DNA of 64,000 nt from Myxococcales bacterium (GCA_023898405.1 CP060221.1:744001-808000), one strand, 5' to 3'; numbered from the stretch's first letter, positions 26,601-35,795 are shown. Program-made: numbers and translations. Notes: generated by a model from the sequence alone, not told the origin.

Positions 26601-26995
26601 AAATTTCCTAACATTGCCAAACTCGAGGCCTCTTGCTTAAGAAGCGAAGAGCAAAAAGCATGAAAGGTGGCTATAGGAGCATTGGGAAGAGCACGAAGAA
26701 TTAATTTTATCTCTTCGTTTTTAGGAAATTTAATTCCCTTTTCTTGAGCTAAAAGCACGAGTGGATCATCGCAATTATTTTCAACCAAGAGCATTCCTAG
26801 ACGCCTTGCAATACGGATTCTCATTTCATTGGCCGCTTTTTGCGTAAAAGTCAGAGCCAAAATTTGGGCAGGACGTTTTTTAATTCCACTTTCATCGAGT
26901 CCGAACAGAGCAGATAGATAATTTTCTACTAAAGAATATGTCTTACCTGTTCCTGCGCTTGCCAACGTTGCAATATGAAAGAAATTTTTATTCAT
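23690..26995 (-). CDS. addA: UvrD-family helicase-nuclease, AddA-type
   Basis: A 1101-residue superfamily 1 helicase with a C-terminal PD-(D/E)XK nuclease. The Walker A ASAGTGKTYSL is near residue 13, the Walker B region VMVDEYQDTSPLQ near residue 362, motif III GDKKQSIYGFRGAD near residue 413, motif V MTIHQSKGLEFKVVVLAD near residue 736 and motif VI LLYVALTRAQEE near residue 815. The nuclease core GVIEFKSSYRL is near residue 1025. It would unwind and resect double-strand breaks with AddB, whose gene ends 3 bases upstream. Confidence 0.9.
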   Translation of the reverse strand: MNKNFFHIATLASAGTGKTYSLVENYLSALFGLDESGIKKRPAQILALTFTQKAANEMRIRIARRLGMLLVENNCDDPLVLLAQEKGIKFPKNEEIKLILRALPNAPIATFHAFCSSLLKQEASSLAMLGNFDILEPSQEYELAKNIVRSILIAKIAKDKNLKNLVARFRLSSGMRSAGLIEGILNLYFKLFEKGVSPSDIPYYAKNHKLSLSHIEHSFSLLKGAYEKFSEITLTKTAQLRLEIIKEKIKLFENCLSDPHEQTCAHAFQELRESVKGNFGNSSLRKNLVEKTLKLGALLVDYFVMADENTLMSLVIEFHEIFANTKLQIMKFSYSDLLVRVRDALRDNLSFRQKVKERFKHVMVDEYQDTSPLQEQIIALLCENKNDALPLGSHEDALMDLDFRQGSSLFVVGDKKQSIYGFRGADTSLFDRMLKKMQDSHTSSDAHEKRILKTNYRSSSEVINLVNKVSRQALRKQSYSQDDDLLVHKSKNLGKALLWVSDSDQEMPASMSNLFCAAHGIAQLLKERPDLSAKDITVLVRRIKSAAVIKSQLHNLGINSRIVGGEGFFQQQEVIDILSALKLLNDPCHSIALLTVLRSLLVLIQDQEILSMLDENNCITLMSVQKALDEQRLSKKSAERLSIFLEALKEIKSNLYKNSLLEAVNTLIERTDFSFSLGFYPNANQRLANVYRLRSMLTKGHDNFVKKIEDFYQKITDDLSEPLAPDATSEDVVSIMTIHQSKGLEFKVVVLADSESAQPNDSDEILFDKKLGFRIKAKQRAVAVCAPTASEKDCAATAFDQIKLQKAKEEKEQNARLLYVALTRAQEEIYVAASRAAVDAEKKSHSLLNIFLSSLDQKDEFQRKIVFDTRLLAPTVKLALLEDNVGIYRQEEKSRRIFSSNLKAPAYLDFHNLIDRKIYSSFKHIDGNCAHSIMAEVGAQLVTLEHVEHEALRQLIDASVRALGPYENQDVLARTQEACFYSLLRLHEILKNSMRSIFEMPLSSMPVPGYIIEGFADLVVENNDFIGVIEFKSSYRLATHPDTYLQTLAYAKALEEFAKPLRFAVLLIGAQQPIKWQEFNHDYEKLLLDALDFMANQAGHK

Positions 26996-26998
26996 AAT

Positions 26999-29896
26999 CT
27001 ACACTTCAGATTTTCTACACATAGATTGAAAGTGACAGGTGGTACATTGTGAGCCAGCTTGTGCAATAATTTTTCCTTCTTCGATGGGAGAAATAATATT
27101 TCCGATTGCATCAGCAAGACCGCCGCATTCATTATCATTAAGAATTTTTCTCATAAAGCCTTCGTTGTTTTTTAAAGACAACTTCATAAGCTTTCCGTCA
27201 CGTATTGAAGCATATGAAAAATTAATACTATCAATTTCGGAACCACCAAACTTGGATGCAGCAAGCCGTATATAAACAGGAATCTGAAAATTAGTTTTAA
27301 AGAGAGTTGATTCCGATGCATTAATTCTAAGCTGCGCTATAGATGAAAGTTTATAGTCGATAATGGCCAAAGAATTTTCTAGCTTATCAATGCGATCGAT
27401 CACTCCACCGAGATAATATTTCTTGCCTTTTGTATTAATGGGAACCGATTTCTGCCCTAATCCCAATCCAAATGGAATTTCCAAAGCGATCGGCTTTTTA
27501 GAAAAGTAAAGCGCTAACTGTTCTATCAGTCTTTGCAGCAAAACTTTTAAACCTTCTATCTGACAATAAAAAATCTCAGGCTGAGCAACGTAGTTGTGGG
27601 CTAAATAATCTGCGCTCACTTTTTGTATAATGCCCTCTAAATCTTTTTGTTCGTGTGAATCATGATTCTCATAGAAAAACTGCAAAGTCTGATGGGCTAT
27701 CTGCCCCAAGGCCCGAAAATCAGCTTCATCGTGTTCTGTCGTTTCTCGTTCGAGTTTCAAAATTCTATGAAAAAATCCATAAAAAGCACATTCAGAAAAT
27801 GATTCAAGCAATGTAGGGGTAAGAGCACGATAAGATTTATCTCCGATACGTCCTAAAAACAGTTGCTCCACTTGAAATGGGTTGAAAGCTCCAGCATACT
27901 CATCGGCTTTTTTTGAATGAAACATTTCCCTTCTTTGCTTGAGCGCACAAGCACTCGTATGAGAAAAATCATTCTGATCAGAAGCTTTTTGCCCTTGATA
28001 AAATCTTTCTTTTAGATGACTCACATAGGGCTTTAATAGGCTGTTTTCTTTTTTAATTTCTACATTTTCTTGCAGCCACAAAAAAAATTCACTCGGAGCT
28101 TGCTCCGAATTATTGTGATCATACTTGGCATAGGAAAAATGCACACTCGATTGGGCAGCAGCTATGGCACTGACAAACCAAAATGGCTCCAATGCTTGCC
28201 TGGGAGGTACAATCATAGGTTCAAAAGGATCATCAAAAAATATTTTTAATACATCTTTTTTTAATAATTTGTTGATGTGAATCCGATATTCATCGCTCAG
28301 CAAAGGATCGGGTGTAATGTTTTGTGGCATACGTCCAAATGAAATATCGGCAATAAAAATATGATCGAATTTTCTGCCCAAAAGTTCAGGAAGCATCAAA
28401 AATTCTACAGCATAAACATCGGAAACATCTGGATAAGCAATGGTAAGAGCTTTAAGTTCATTTATTAAAAATGATTTAAAGTCAGAAAAAGATATTTCCG
28501 AGCGCGTCTTTAATGACAAACTTATTTTGATATTTTTAAGTGCAGATAGAAGATGCTCTATAGAACTCTCTTCTCCTTTAAAACATTGAGCTATGAGATC
28601 AATACAAACTTCTAGGTAATCTTTTAAACTGGCCTTGCTTTTAAAGCGTGAAAGCTGCCATTTGATCTTAGCAACAAGATCGGACAAGTCTTGGACGAGC
28701 TCCAACTTTTCACTATCCTGGCTCCACACTTTTCTAGCGCTAGCAAAAGCATAAGTATAGCGACACTGATCGCCAAAAGCAGTAATAACACACTCATCGA
28801 TACCTAATTCATCAATAAGCTTTATAAACTGCCCGCGCTTTTCAATGTCATCGATTTCAAAAAGAGATAGAGGATGGCAAATTAAACTTAAAAAATCTTT
28901 ACGCGATAAAGAACTTTCACAGGCTGAAAAAATGCTACTCAAAAAAATTCCGGCTGCTGTCTCGCTTAGAGGAATACCCTTACGATCTCGTACGGATATA
29001 TTGTGCTCTAACAAGGTGCGCTTGTAAAATTCGCTGCGCTCATCAATAGTTCTCACTACCAAAGCAACTTTTTGTTCAGGATTATCTCTTTTAAGGTAAG
29101 CTATCTTTTGCGCAATTAGGCAGGCTTCTTCATCGATAGTGCATGCTGCATGGATAGTGCAATGTCGCTCGGCAAGACTAATAGTTTTATTTTCTTTAAG
29201 AACATTATTGACCAAAGGCTCAAGGGGGCCTTCTTGCCCCAAGGGGAAAAAATTTAAATCTATGAGTTTTGCACTATGTTCCCTTTCAAAAGGTCTTGCA
29301 GCATAGTCAACGGGAATGTTAAAGCTGCGTTTTTCAAAGTCGAAGGGAAAATTAATTGAAAAACTAATGCCACAACGAGCAAGAGATTTAATGACTTCGC
29401 TTTCAAGAGCTGTCAGATCGATCAATGAATAAAGAGCTATTTTCTTTTGTCTCAACGCAAGAGGAACAATTTTATGCTTCTCAATAATCTGCCAAGCTCT
29501 ATACAAAGCACTCACTTGATTTACCAAGGATTGAGCCTTCATCGCTTCATCAATTTTGGAAAGTAATTTTATTACCTCAATGTATACAGGATTATGCTCT
29601 AAAAGCTTCGCGTAACTTTCATTTGGCGGACTTATGCCGTGATAAAGCGATGAATACAGCGTCGCACAATTGCGCGCATAAAGCAGCGGATAATGTCGAT
29701 CGCGTGCAATAAACTCTTGAGCAAAAATTAACGGAGCATAATCATCGCGGCGTAGATTTTTATCATACAAAAAGGCCAATGCTCTAACTTTATCAAAAAA
29801 AGCCGAAGCGCTGATAACTTCAGCTTTATTTGCCAAGACTATCAACTCACGCACGTGAGATCTATCACGGCCAACTATTATGGAAGGTGCCTCCAT
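26999..29896 (-). CDS. addB: AddB-type nuclease/helicase-like subunit
   Basis: A 965-residue protein paired with AddA. The C-terminal nuclease has AIIDYKLSS near residue 845 and cysteines in SECAFYG near residue 705 plus a CTTCHFQSMC cluster at the end, as in AddB proteins where four cysteines hold a 4Fe-4S cluster. The N-terminal helicase-like part is degenerate: no clear Walker A is visible at the start, as is common in some AddB/RexB proteins. It precedes addA with a 3-base gap, so both are made from one transcript. Confidence 0.82.
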   Translation of the reverse strand: MEAPSIIVGRDRSHVRELIVLANKAEVISASAFFDKVRALAFLYDKNLRRDDYAPLIFAQEFIARDRHYPLLYARNCATLYSSLYHGISPPNESYAKLLEHNPVYIEVIKLLSKIDEAMKAQSLVNQVSALYRAWQIIEKHKIVPLALRQKKIALYSLIDLTALESEVIKSLARCGISFSINFPFDFEKRSFNIPVDYAARPFEREHSAKLIDLNFFPLGQEGPLEPLVNNVLKENKTISLAERHCTIHAACTIDEEACLIAQKIAYLKRDNPEQKVALVVRTIDERSEFYKRTLLEHNISVRDRKGIPLSETAAGIFLSSIFSACESSLSRKDFLSLICHPLSLFEIDDIEKRGQFIKLIDELGIDECVITAFGDQCRYTYAFASARKVWSQDSEKLELVQDLSDLVAKIKWQLSRFKSKASLKDYLEVCIDLIAQCFKGEESSIEHLLSALKNIKISLSLKTRSEISFSDFKSFLINELKALTIAYPDVSDVYAVEFLMLPELLGRKFDHIFIADISFGRMPQNITPDPLLSDEYRIHINKLLKKDVLKIFFDDPFEPMIVPPRQALEPFWFVSAIAAAQSSVHFSYAKYDHNNSEQAPSEFFLWLQENVEIKKENSLLKPYVSHLKERFYQGQKASDQNDFSHTSACALKQRREMFHSKKADEYAGAFNPFQVEQLFLGRIGDKSYRALTPTLLESFSECAFYGFFHRILKLERETTEHDEADFRALGQIAHQTLQFFYENHDSHEQKDLEGIIQKVSADYLAHNYVAQPEIFYCQIEGLKVLLQRLIEQLALYFSKKPIALEIPFGLGLGQKSVPINTKGKKYYLGGVIDRIDKLENSLAIIDYKLSSIAQLRINASESTLFKTNFQIPVYIRLAASKFGGSEIDSINFSYASIRDGKLMKLSLKNNEGFMRKILNDNECGGLADAIGNIISPIEEGKIIAQAGSQCTTCHFQSMCRKSEV

Positions 29897-30031
29897 AATC
29901 TCCCCAAAAATTTATTTTTTCTCATGACAACATCTTTCAAGCGCACGATTAATAAATACTTAAATACTCTACAGCAGTTTTAAAAAATACTTTTTGCTGG
30001 CCTTCAATCATGATCGGTAAGGAATTATAGC

Positions 30032-30067
30032 AATCCTAGAAATTAACCAAGCCTAATTTCTAGGATT
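30032..30067. other. perfect 14-bp stem-loop after the cpoB gene
   Basis: Arms 30032-30045 and 30054-30067 are exact inverted copies around ACCAAGCC. The core AGAAATTA/TAATTTCT is the same as in the nested repeats at 56560-56646. It lies between the ends of addB's upstream region and cpoB. No T tract follows on the minus strand, so a simple terminator is doubtful. Confidence 0.55.
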
Positions 30068-30086
30068 AGTATTACACGCCAGCTAA

Positions 30087-30911
30087 TTATTTTTCTAAAG
30101 ATGCCAAATGCTTTTTGGCTGCTTGTGCTCGTTTACTTTTTTCGTTTGAAGAAAGCAATTCTCTAAAAGCAGCCTTTGCTCCCTCTGAATTTCCCATTTC
30201 CTTTAATATGCTGCCTATCTGATAAAGGGCTTCTTCCCGCAAAACCGAAACTTTGAATAATTCCACTATTTTTTGATAGTTAACAACAGCAGTTTTGCGA
30301 TATTTCTCCACATCATCGGCCGTTTTTTTATTTTCAGATAGTTTACGGTTGTTCTCGCCCATCAAAAAATACATCTGCCCAAGAGCATCTTTGTCTTTTC
30401 CTTCAGCGTACTCTTTAATAAATTCATCAGCTAAGTAGATAGAATCATTGTATTTTCCAGCAGCAAAAAGCTTTTTAGCCAAAGCAAAATGCTCATCCTT
30501 TAGAGGCGGAACTTTGATTTTTTCTGTACTTTTTTTGAGTGCCAGCTGATTTTTTGCCAAACTTTGGTGTTCTTGTTCTAAATTTCTGTACTTGTGCTGT
30601 GCCTCTTCAAGCTCCCCACGCAGATCCTGCACTTCGGTTATCAGCTTGAGATTTTTACTTGAACCGTCGTTGATGGCTTGGCGAATATTATTGAGTTGAT
30701 TTTCTAATCGAGCTAGCCGATCAAACAAATCCCGCACTTGGCCGCTCAACAATATTTCCATATCATGGCGAACCCGCTGAAGTTTTGCGACTTCACCTTC
30801 CATATCATTTACTTTGTGAGAAAGCTTATCACCTTGCGCCTTGGTCATAATGCAGCCAGAAGCGCAAATAAAAAACGCACCAACAAAAATTGATTTGCCT
30901 AGTGCGCCCAA
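30087..30911 (-). CDS. CpoB/YbgF-like lipoprotein of the Tol-Pal system
   Basis: About 274 residues from a TTG at 30911, giving a 19-residue lipoprotein signal ending ICASGC. An ATG at 30983 would overlap pal by 56 bases and leave an odd long N terminus. After the lipid anchor comes a heptad-rich coiled coil (about residues 35-130) and then TPR-like repeats, as in YbgF/CpoB, which links Tol-Pal function to cell wall synthesis at division. E. coli CpoB is soluble and periplasmic rather than lipidated, so the anchor is a difference. It directly follows pal; no tolQRAB genes are in view. Confidence 0.78.
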   Translation of the reverse strand: MGALGKSIFVGAFFICASGCIMTKAQGDKLSHKVNDMEGEVAKLQRVRHDMEILLSGQVRDLFDRLARLENQLNNIRQAINDGSSKNLKLITEVQDLRGELEEAQHKYRNLEQEHQSLAKNQLALKKSTEKIKVPPLKDEHFALAKKLFAAGKYNDSIYLADEFIKEYAEGKDKDALGQMYFLMGENNRKLSENKKTADDVEKYRKTAVVNYQKIVELFKVSVLREEALYQIGSILKEMGNSEGAKAAFRELLSSNEKSKRAQAAKKHLASLEK

Positions 30912-30927
30912 AAGAAACTTTTTAGGT

Positions 30928-31677
30928 TTAGTTATTATCCCAATTAAATTCTGCACGTCTGTTTTGCTGCCAGGCATACTCATTACTCTCTTTCACTAAA
31001 GGCTCTGTCTCGCCCAAGGATAGCGTTGTTACGCGAGCCGTTGCAATGCCCATTCCTTGCAGAAAGCTCAAAACAGCACGCGCTCTTTTATCCCCCAACG
31101 CCATATTGTAGGCAGGAGTTCCCCTTTCATCAGTATGTCCCTTAATGCTTAGGGTAAGAGTAGGGTGCTTTTCCAAGCATTGGGCAAGTTTTTGCACATC
31201 TGAACGATAGTCTTCTTTGATTTCAAAACGATTAAAATCAAATTGAATGCGTTCAATTTTTTTACAGCCTTCTAGTGTCAGTTGATCTTGTTGACTTTCC
31301 AAATCTAATTGGGAAACACAGCGACCATTGGAGCACGTCTGATCTTCTAAACAGGCTACGCTCTCAGAGCAATTATTTACGCAAATGCTGTCTTCGCAAT
31401 GTTTTTCATAGCCGCAGTCTGTATCTGCTTGGCACAATTGTTCGCACCGGTTGTTGATACACTGATTTAAGCCTGTGCAATCAATATCTTCGCGGCACTC
31501 TTGGCATTGCTGCTCAATACACACTCCGTTCAAAGTTTTACCGCTGGCATCAACCACACAGTCTCTGTCTTTAATACACATTCCTGGCTGCAGTTTTTTT
31601 TGGCACCCACTGAACAACGTAGACACAACAAAGGCTATCAAACCGATATATAAAGTTTTTTTCCTGTACATGGACAT
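30928..31677 (-). CDS. pal: Pal-like OmpA-domain lipoprotein with a cysteine-rich N-terminal segment
   Basis: A 249-residue lipoprotein starting at ATG 31677 after GGAGG; the longer frame to 31761 lacks a site. The lipobox is TLFSGC. About 115 residues with some 20 cysteines in repeating C-x-D-x-DC and NxCxNxxC patterns follow. The C-terminal OmpA domain shows IQFDFNRFEI, the peptidoglycan-binding GHTDERGTPAYNMALGDKRA stretch and a closing RRAEF. It should tie the outer membrane to the cell wall. Such disulfide-rich inserts in Pal-like proteins are seen in myxobacteria-like groups. Confidence 0.88.
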   Translation of the reverse strand: MSMYRKKTLYIGLIAFVVSTLFSGCQKKLQPGMCIKDRDCVVDASGKTLNGVCIEQQCQECREDIDCTGLNQCINNRCEQLCQADTDCGYEKHCEDSICVNNCSESVACLEDQTCSNGRCVSQLDLESQQDQLTLEGCKKIERIQFDFNRFEIKEDYRSDVQKLAQCLEKHPTLTLSIKGHTDERGTPAYNMALGDKRARAVLSFLQGMGIATARVTTLSLGETEPLVKESNEYAWQQNRRAEFNWDNN

Positions 31678-31821
31678 TTTTTCCTCCACCAAACTCATAA
31701 TTCTTTGGCCATACTTAACGCACATCATCTCAAAAGTAAGTATGTTATTTACGTTAGACATTTGTGATTATAGGAAAAGACGGCATCATTATTTTATTTC
31801 ACTGAAATAAGGTTACTCATT

Positions 31822-33324
31822 GTGAATTTGGATATGAAAACACAAAAAACAACACAGGCCTCCCGCCTTTCAGAATCAGTGTACGCCCAAGATCCGGGGC
31901 CTGCACAATTTCGTTTCTTATTTTTGGAACCTAAAATTCTTGGTCGCATCATTCATTTGGGATGGCCCGTGATCGTTGGAATGCTCACCCAAACTGCGGT
32001 CAACACCATCGATCTCCTTATGGTCGGCCGCTTAAGCGATGCCGAAGCAGTACCAGGTACTGCCGCCATTATGGCTTCGATTGTTTTGCTATGGGCATAT
32101 GGCGGATTCTTATCATCCATCTCCGTTGGTACACAAGCCCTATCGGCTCGTCGTTATAGTGAAGGGAATTTTGAAAAAGCCGGACAAGTCCTCACCAATT
32201 CAGTTGCCGTCTCTGTTGTTGCAAGCATTGTTATCACTACTGTTGCTATCTTGTTGATTGAACCGACCATGACGCTTCTCACCAAAAGCCAAGAAGTGCA
32301 GCTTGTTGGGAGTGAATACAGCCAAATTCGTCTATTGGGACTTCCTAGTATGGCGCTCATGGCTTCATTTAAAAGTTTTTATGATGGCCTAGGACGAGTA
32401 CGCATCCACATGACAGTTGCTATCATCATGAACATCGTTAATATTATTTGTAATTATTTTTTAATTTTCGGTTCTGAATTTGCTGGGTTTAAAAGCCCTT
32501 ACTTGGGCGTCAATGGAGCTGCCTGGGGATCAGTTATAGCAAGCTATACTGGTCTTTTAGTCATGATTTTTTGGGCTTTAAGAAAAAAAGACCGAGAACG
32601 GTTTAAAATCTTTCGTTTTAAAAATCTTAACAGCACCATAGCATTGGCAGTATCCCGTTTATCTCTATGGTCTGGCCTTGCAACAGTCGTTTTAATGGTT
32701 GGAGTTGGTCTTTTTAATTTTATTGTGAGCGCAATCGATGTTGCTGAGGGAAGCAGCTCCATCAATGCTTCAGCTGCAAGTATCATTCTTCACGTCATGA
32801 TGTTGGTTTTCATGACCTGCCTAGCTTTTGGTACTTCAACCGCTACGCTTGTTTCTCAATCTATCGGAGCAAAGCTTCCCAAGCTTGCCGAACGTTATGT
32901 GTGGCAGTGCGTTTTACTCGCAGTCTATGTCATGTCTATTTTTGGTTTTATAACTTTTTTGTTACCCAAACCTATCCTCGCTCTATTTTTGCCACCCGAT
33001 TTGGACGCCAGTCACCTAAAAGAGCTGGTTATCAATACAGCAACTCCTTCACTAAAGATGTGCGCTCTTTTACTATCGCCCACTGCAGCTGCAGCCTTAG
33101 TATTAACGCAGGCATTGTATGGAGCTGGCGAGACACGATACATAATGATCGCTGAATTTTGCCTTCACTTTTTATGCCTAGTACCGCTGGCCTGGCTTTT
33201 GGCACTGCATTTTGGATTAGGTATTCTCGGCTGCTGGATCGCCGCTATCATTTATGCTGCTGGTCTTCTTATTGCGTGCGCTAGCAAGTTTTTAAGCGGT
33301 TCATGGAAAAAACTGGTGTTATGA
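31822..33324 (+). CDS. MATE-family efflux transporter
   Basis: A 500-residue inner-membrane antiporter with about 12 membrane helices that exports drugs or metabolites using Na+ or H+. Typical features are GWPVIVGMLTQTAVNTIDLLMVG near residues 50-73 (helix 1) and ALSARRYSEGNFEKAG after helix 3, repeated in the second half as TLVSQSIGAKLPKLAE. The GTG at 31822 has AAGG upstream; an ATG at 31834 is possible. The last 6 bases overlap the convergent glycerol-3-phosphate dehydrogenase gene. Confidence 0.92.
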   Translation: MNLDMKTQKTTQASRLSESVYAQDPGPAQFRFLFLEPKILGRIIHLGWPVIVGMLTQTAVNTIDLLMVGRLSDAEAVPGTAAIMASIVLLWAYGGFLSSISVGTQALSARRYSEGNFEKAGQVLTNSVAVSVVASIVITTVAILLIEPTMTLLTKSQEVQLVGSEYSQIRLLGLPSMALMASFKSFYDGLGRVRIHMTVAIIMNIVNIICNYFLIFGSEFAGFKSPYLGVNGAAWGSVIASYTGLLVMIFWALRKKDRERFKIFRFKNLNSTIALAVSRLSLWSGLATVVLMVGVGLFNFIVSAIDVAEGSSSINASAASIILHVMMLVFMTCLAFGTSTATLVSQSIGAKLPKLAERYVWQCVLLAVYVMSIFGFITFLLPKPILALFLPPDLDASHLKELVINTATPSLKMCALLLSPTAAAALVLTQALYGAGETRYIMIAEFCLHFLCLVPLAWLLALHFGLGILGCWIAAIIYAAGLLIACASKFLSGSWKKLVL

Positions 33325-34965
33325 AATAAGCATCGATTGAACGAATTTATTGGTCTCTTTAATTTCTTGAGCCGCGCGTTCGCTATCCCAACTTAGTTCT
33401 TGAGCCATAATCGCTACTACTTTGGGAACAATCTTCAGCGCGGCCCTTTGATCTAAAAAAGCTATGCGTATGCGGCGAGCAATAATATCGTTGGCATAAA
33501 GCGCATATTCATACCTCAAGGCATAAATTATTTCTGCTTCGATATAAGGATTATCCTCAAGCAAACGACAAGGTCGATCTATTTTGATTACTTGTTCAGC
33601 TTGGTCTCCATATGCATGAAGCAAATATTTAGCGATATCTTTATCCAAAAAATTGAAACAGCCCTGTTCTTGCCCATAATTATCGGCTCCTACAAGTTTT
33701 AATTTTTTAGTTATGCAATTATTTTTAACCTTAAGCGAGCCTGCTTTTACAGCGCTATCGATCACATCTTGAGCCATTTTTCGATAAGTGGTCCATTTGC
33801 CGCCCACGATGGTCAACAGACCCGAATCACTGAGCTCAATTAAATGATCGCGAGACATGGCAGCGGTAGAATTTTTCTGATGCTCTGGTTTAGCTAAAGG
33901 CCTAAGACCGCTCCAACTTGCTAGAACCTGTTTTTGCTCTATGGGCTTAGCCACATAATGAGCCACATGCTCAATGATATAATCCACTTCTTCCTTGCTT
34001 GCCGTAGGATTGTCAGTAATTTTTTGAGGCTGATCGGTAGTTCCAGCTAAAGTTTTCCCCTGCCAAGGTAATAAAAATATCACTCGGCCATCTTTGGTTT
34101 TTGGAATCACCACTCCCCCATCACGCGGTGAATATTCCCTAGGCAATATAATGTGCGAGCCCTGACTAGGCACCATTATGTTCTTGGCGTTACTATCATT
34201 AAGTTTACGTATGCTATCAGTATAGGGCCCGGTCGCATTAATAACGAGCTTGGCATACACCGGCCATCGTTCTTTGGAAACTTTATCCTCCACATTAAGG
34301 CCAACAATTTTTTTATCTTTTTTAATAAAATCATGAGCTCCCACATAGTTGAGCGTCACAGCTCCAGCACGAAGAGCGCTCAAGATCAAAGCGATATTCA
34401 TGCGGGCATCGTTAAATTGCCCATCATAATAAAGAACAGCACCTTTAAGCCCCTGGGATTGTATGGCAGGAAACCTTTTAAGAACTTCTTTTTTTGATAA
34501 AAAAGTGCTAGCTCCAAAGCGAGCATTCCCCGCAATTACATCGTAAATTTTTAAACCAACCCAGTAATAAAAAGATTCAAAACAACTATAGACAGGTGTC
34601 AATAAAGCTATCGGATGTGTTAAGTGAGGAGCATTGTGTAAAAAATATTTTCTTTCATGCAGTGCATCACGCACCAGTTCATATTCTTTCCAATCAAAGT
34701 GCTTGATGGCGTTTTCTAAGTAACGAACTCCTCCATGAATTAATTTAGTACTTCTGCTTGAGGTACCAAAAGCGTAATCATGACTGTCGATCAAAGCAGT
34801 CTTCAATCCTCGCGTTGCAGCATCAAGAGCACAACCCGCCCCTGTAGCACCGCCGCCTATGATCAATACATCAAAGTCTTGTTCCTTAAGTCTTTTGATC
34901 AACTGTTTACGAGTCAAACTCGAACTTGATTGTTTAGCGTCAGTATTGAGCGTATTATTCTGCAT
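33319..34965 (-). CDS. glpD: FAD-dependent glycerol-3-phosphate dehydrogenase
   Basis: A 548-residue membrane-associated flavoenzyme that oxidises glycerol-3-phosphate to dihydroxyacetone phosphate. The FAD motif LIIGGGATGAGCALDAATRG is near residue 35, and GTSSRSTKLIHGGVRYLEN near residue 65 is the signature of the family. TIVGGKWTTYRKMA lies near residue 385. Start ATG 34965 was chosen with GAGGGCGAAGAG upstream; the longest frame begins at 35001. No glycerol kinase or facilitator is adjacent. Electrons go to quinone. Confidence 0.93.
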   Translation of the reverse strand: MQNNTLNTDAKQSSSSLTRKQLIKRLKEQDFDVLIIGGGATGAGCALDAATRGLKTALIDSHDYAFGTSSRSTKLIHGGVRYLENAIKHFDWKEYELVRDALHERKYFLHNAPHLTHPIALLTPVYSCFESFYYWVGLKIYDVIAGNARFGASTFLSKKEVLKRFPAIQSQGLKGAVLYYDGQFNDARMNIALILSALRAGAVTLNYVGAHDFIKKDKKIVGLNVEDKVSKERWPVYAKLVINATGPYTDSIRKLNDSNAKNIMVPSQGSHIILPREYSPRDGGVVIPKTKDGRVIFLLPWQGKTLAGTTDQPQKITDNPTASKEEVDYIIEHVAHYVAKPIEQKQVLASWSGLRPLAKPEHQKNSTAAMSRDHLIELSDSGLLTIVGGKWTTYRKMAQDVIDSAVKAGSLKVKNNCITKKLKLVGADNYGQEQGCFNFLDKDIAKYLLHAYGDQAEQVIKIDRPCRLLEDNPYIEAEIIYALRYEYALYANDIIARRIRIAFLDQRAALKIVPKVVAIMAQELSWDSERAAQEIKETNKFVQSMLIS

Positions 34966-35106
34966 GCTCTTCGCCCTCGCTTTCAAACTTATCAAGCACA
35001 TAATCTCTCAATAAGTGCGCGCTGTTAATATGGTTTTTTATCAATGAATTTTCTTTTCTCTACACAACCACCGAAACTATCGCCAAAAATCCCATACATG
35101 AGACGG

Positions 35107-35135
35107 TTGACAGGCAAATATGAAAAATCTAGTAA
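35107..35135 (+). promoter_or_regulatory. possible promoter of the exported protein gene at 35175
   Basis: TTGACA (35107-35112), a 17-base spacer and TAGTAA (35130-35135), 40 bases before the start. The -35 is consensus and the -10 weak. Confidence 0.35.
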
Positions 35136-35174
35136 AAATTCCATATCTTAGTTTTCAATACAAAGGAAATTAGT

Positions 35175-35795
35175 ATGAAAAAATATACTTTATCCGTTGC
35201 TATAATTTTATCATTTTGCTTTTCTGTACAGGCTTCCTACAAAATAGAAGTTTGCAAAATTCGCCTTACAAAAATACTCGGTATAGAAGAAAGTTTCACT
35301 AATGCTTGGCACATCTTTGTGCGAGGAGAAACTCCACTTAAGGTCAATGTGCTCAGCTACGATCCGATTAACAAAGATGAAATAGCATCGATATTAGCCG
35401 GGCAAAATATGAATTCTAGAGTTGCTAACGAAAACTATAAGGATGCTAAATGTGAAACCGTCCTTCATACCATTTTAAAAGCTAACTATGAAAAGTTATG
35501 GGCAACTATCGATAATCACTACAAAGAAGCCACTAAGGCTTCTTATAACCTCTATAGCCACAACTGCGGTCACGTAGCCAAACAAGCGCTCGAAAATGCT
35601 GATTTAGCCTTTCCTTTTTTTAATATAAATAATCAAGAATTAAGCGCTCCTATCAAAAGGGTGCTCCAAGGTCAAACTGACTGGAGCCAGCCCAATGAAG
35701 CGATTGAAGCTTCTGCCGCTCTTATCGGTACGGCTGCAAACATGTTCACTCAAAATCAATCTGGTGAAGCAAACAAAAACTGCAACATACAATAG
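35175..35795 (+). CDS. exported protein with an HNC motif, possibly a papain-like fold
   Basis: A 206-residue protein with a signal peptide (MKKYTLSVAIILSFCFSVQAS) and AAAGGAAA upstream. Two features stand out: NAWHIFVRGE near residue 43 and YNLYSHNCGHVAKQALENA near residue 120. A conserved His early and an NC followed by a helix is the order seen in permuted NlpC/P60- or LRAT-like cysteine proteins and DUF4105-like families. If that holds, His45 and Cys128 would be catalytic, but this is an inference from two short motifs. Function unknown. Confidence 0.6.
   Translation: MKKYTLSVAIILSFCFSVQASYKIEVCKIRLTKILGIEESFTNAWHIFVRGETPLKVNVLSYDPINKDEIASILAGQNMNSRVANENYKDAKCETVLHTILKANYEKLWATIDNHYKEATKASYNLYSHNCGHVAKQALENADLAFPFFNINNQELSAPIKRVLQGQTDWSQPNEAIEASAALIGTAANMFTQNQSGEANKNCNIQ

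Noticed and set aside
31275..31810. Plus-strand frames opposite pal
   Set aside because: They mirror the cysteine-rich coding of pal and have no ribosome sites.
34153..34497. 114-codon frame opposite glpD
   Set aside because: Antisense shadow of a conserved enzyme.
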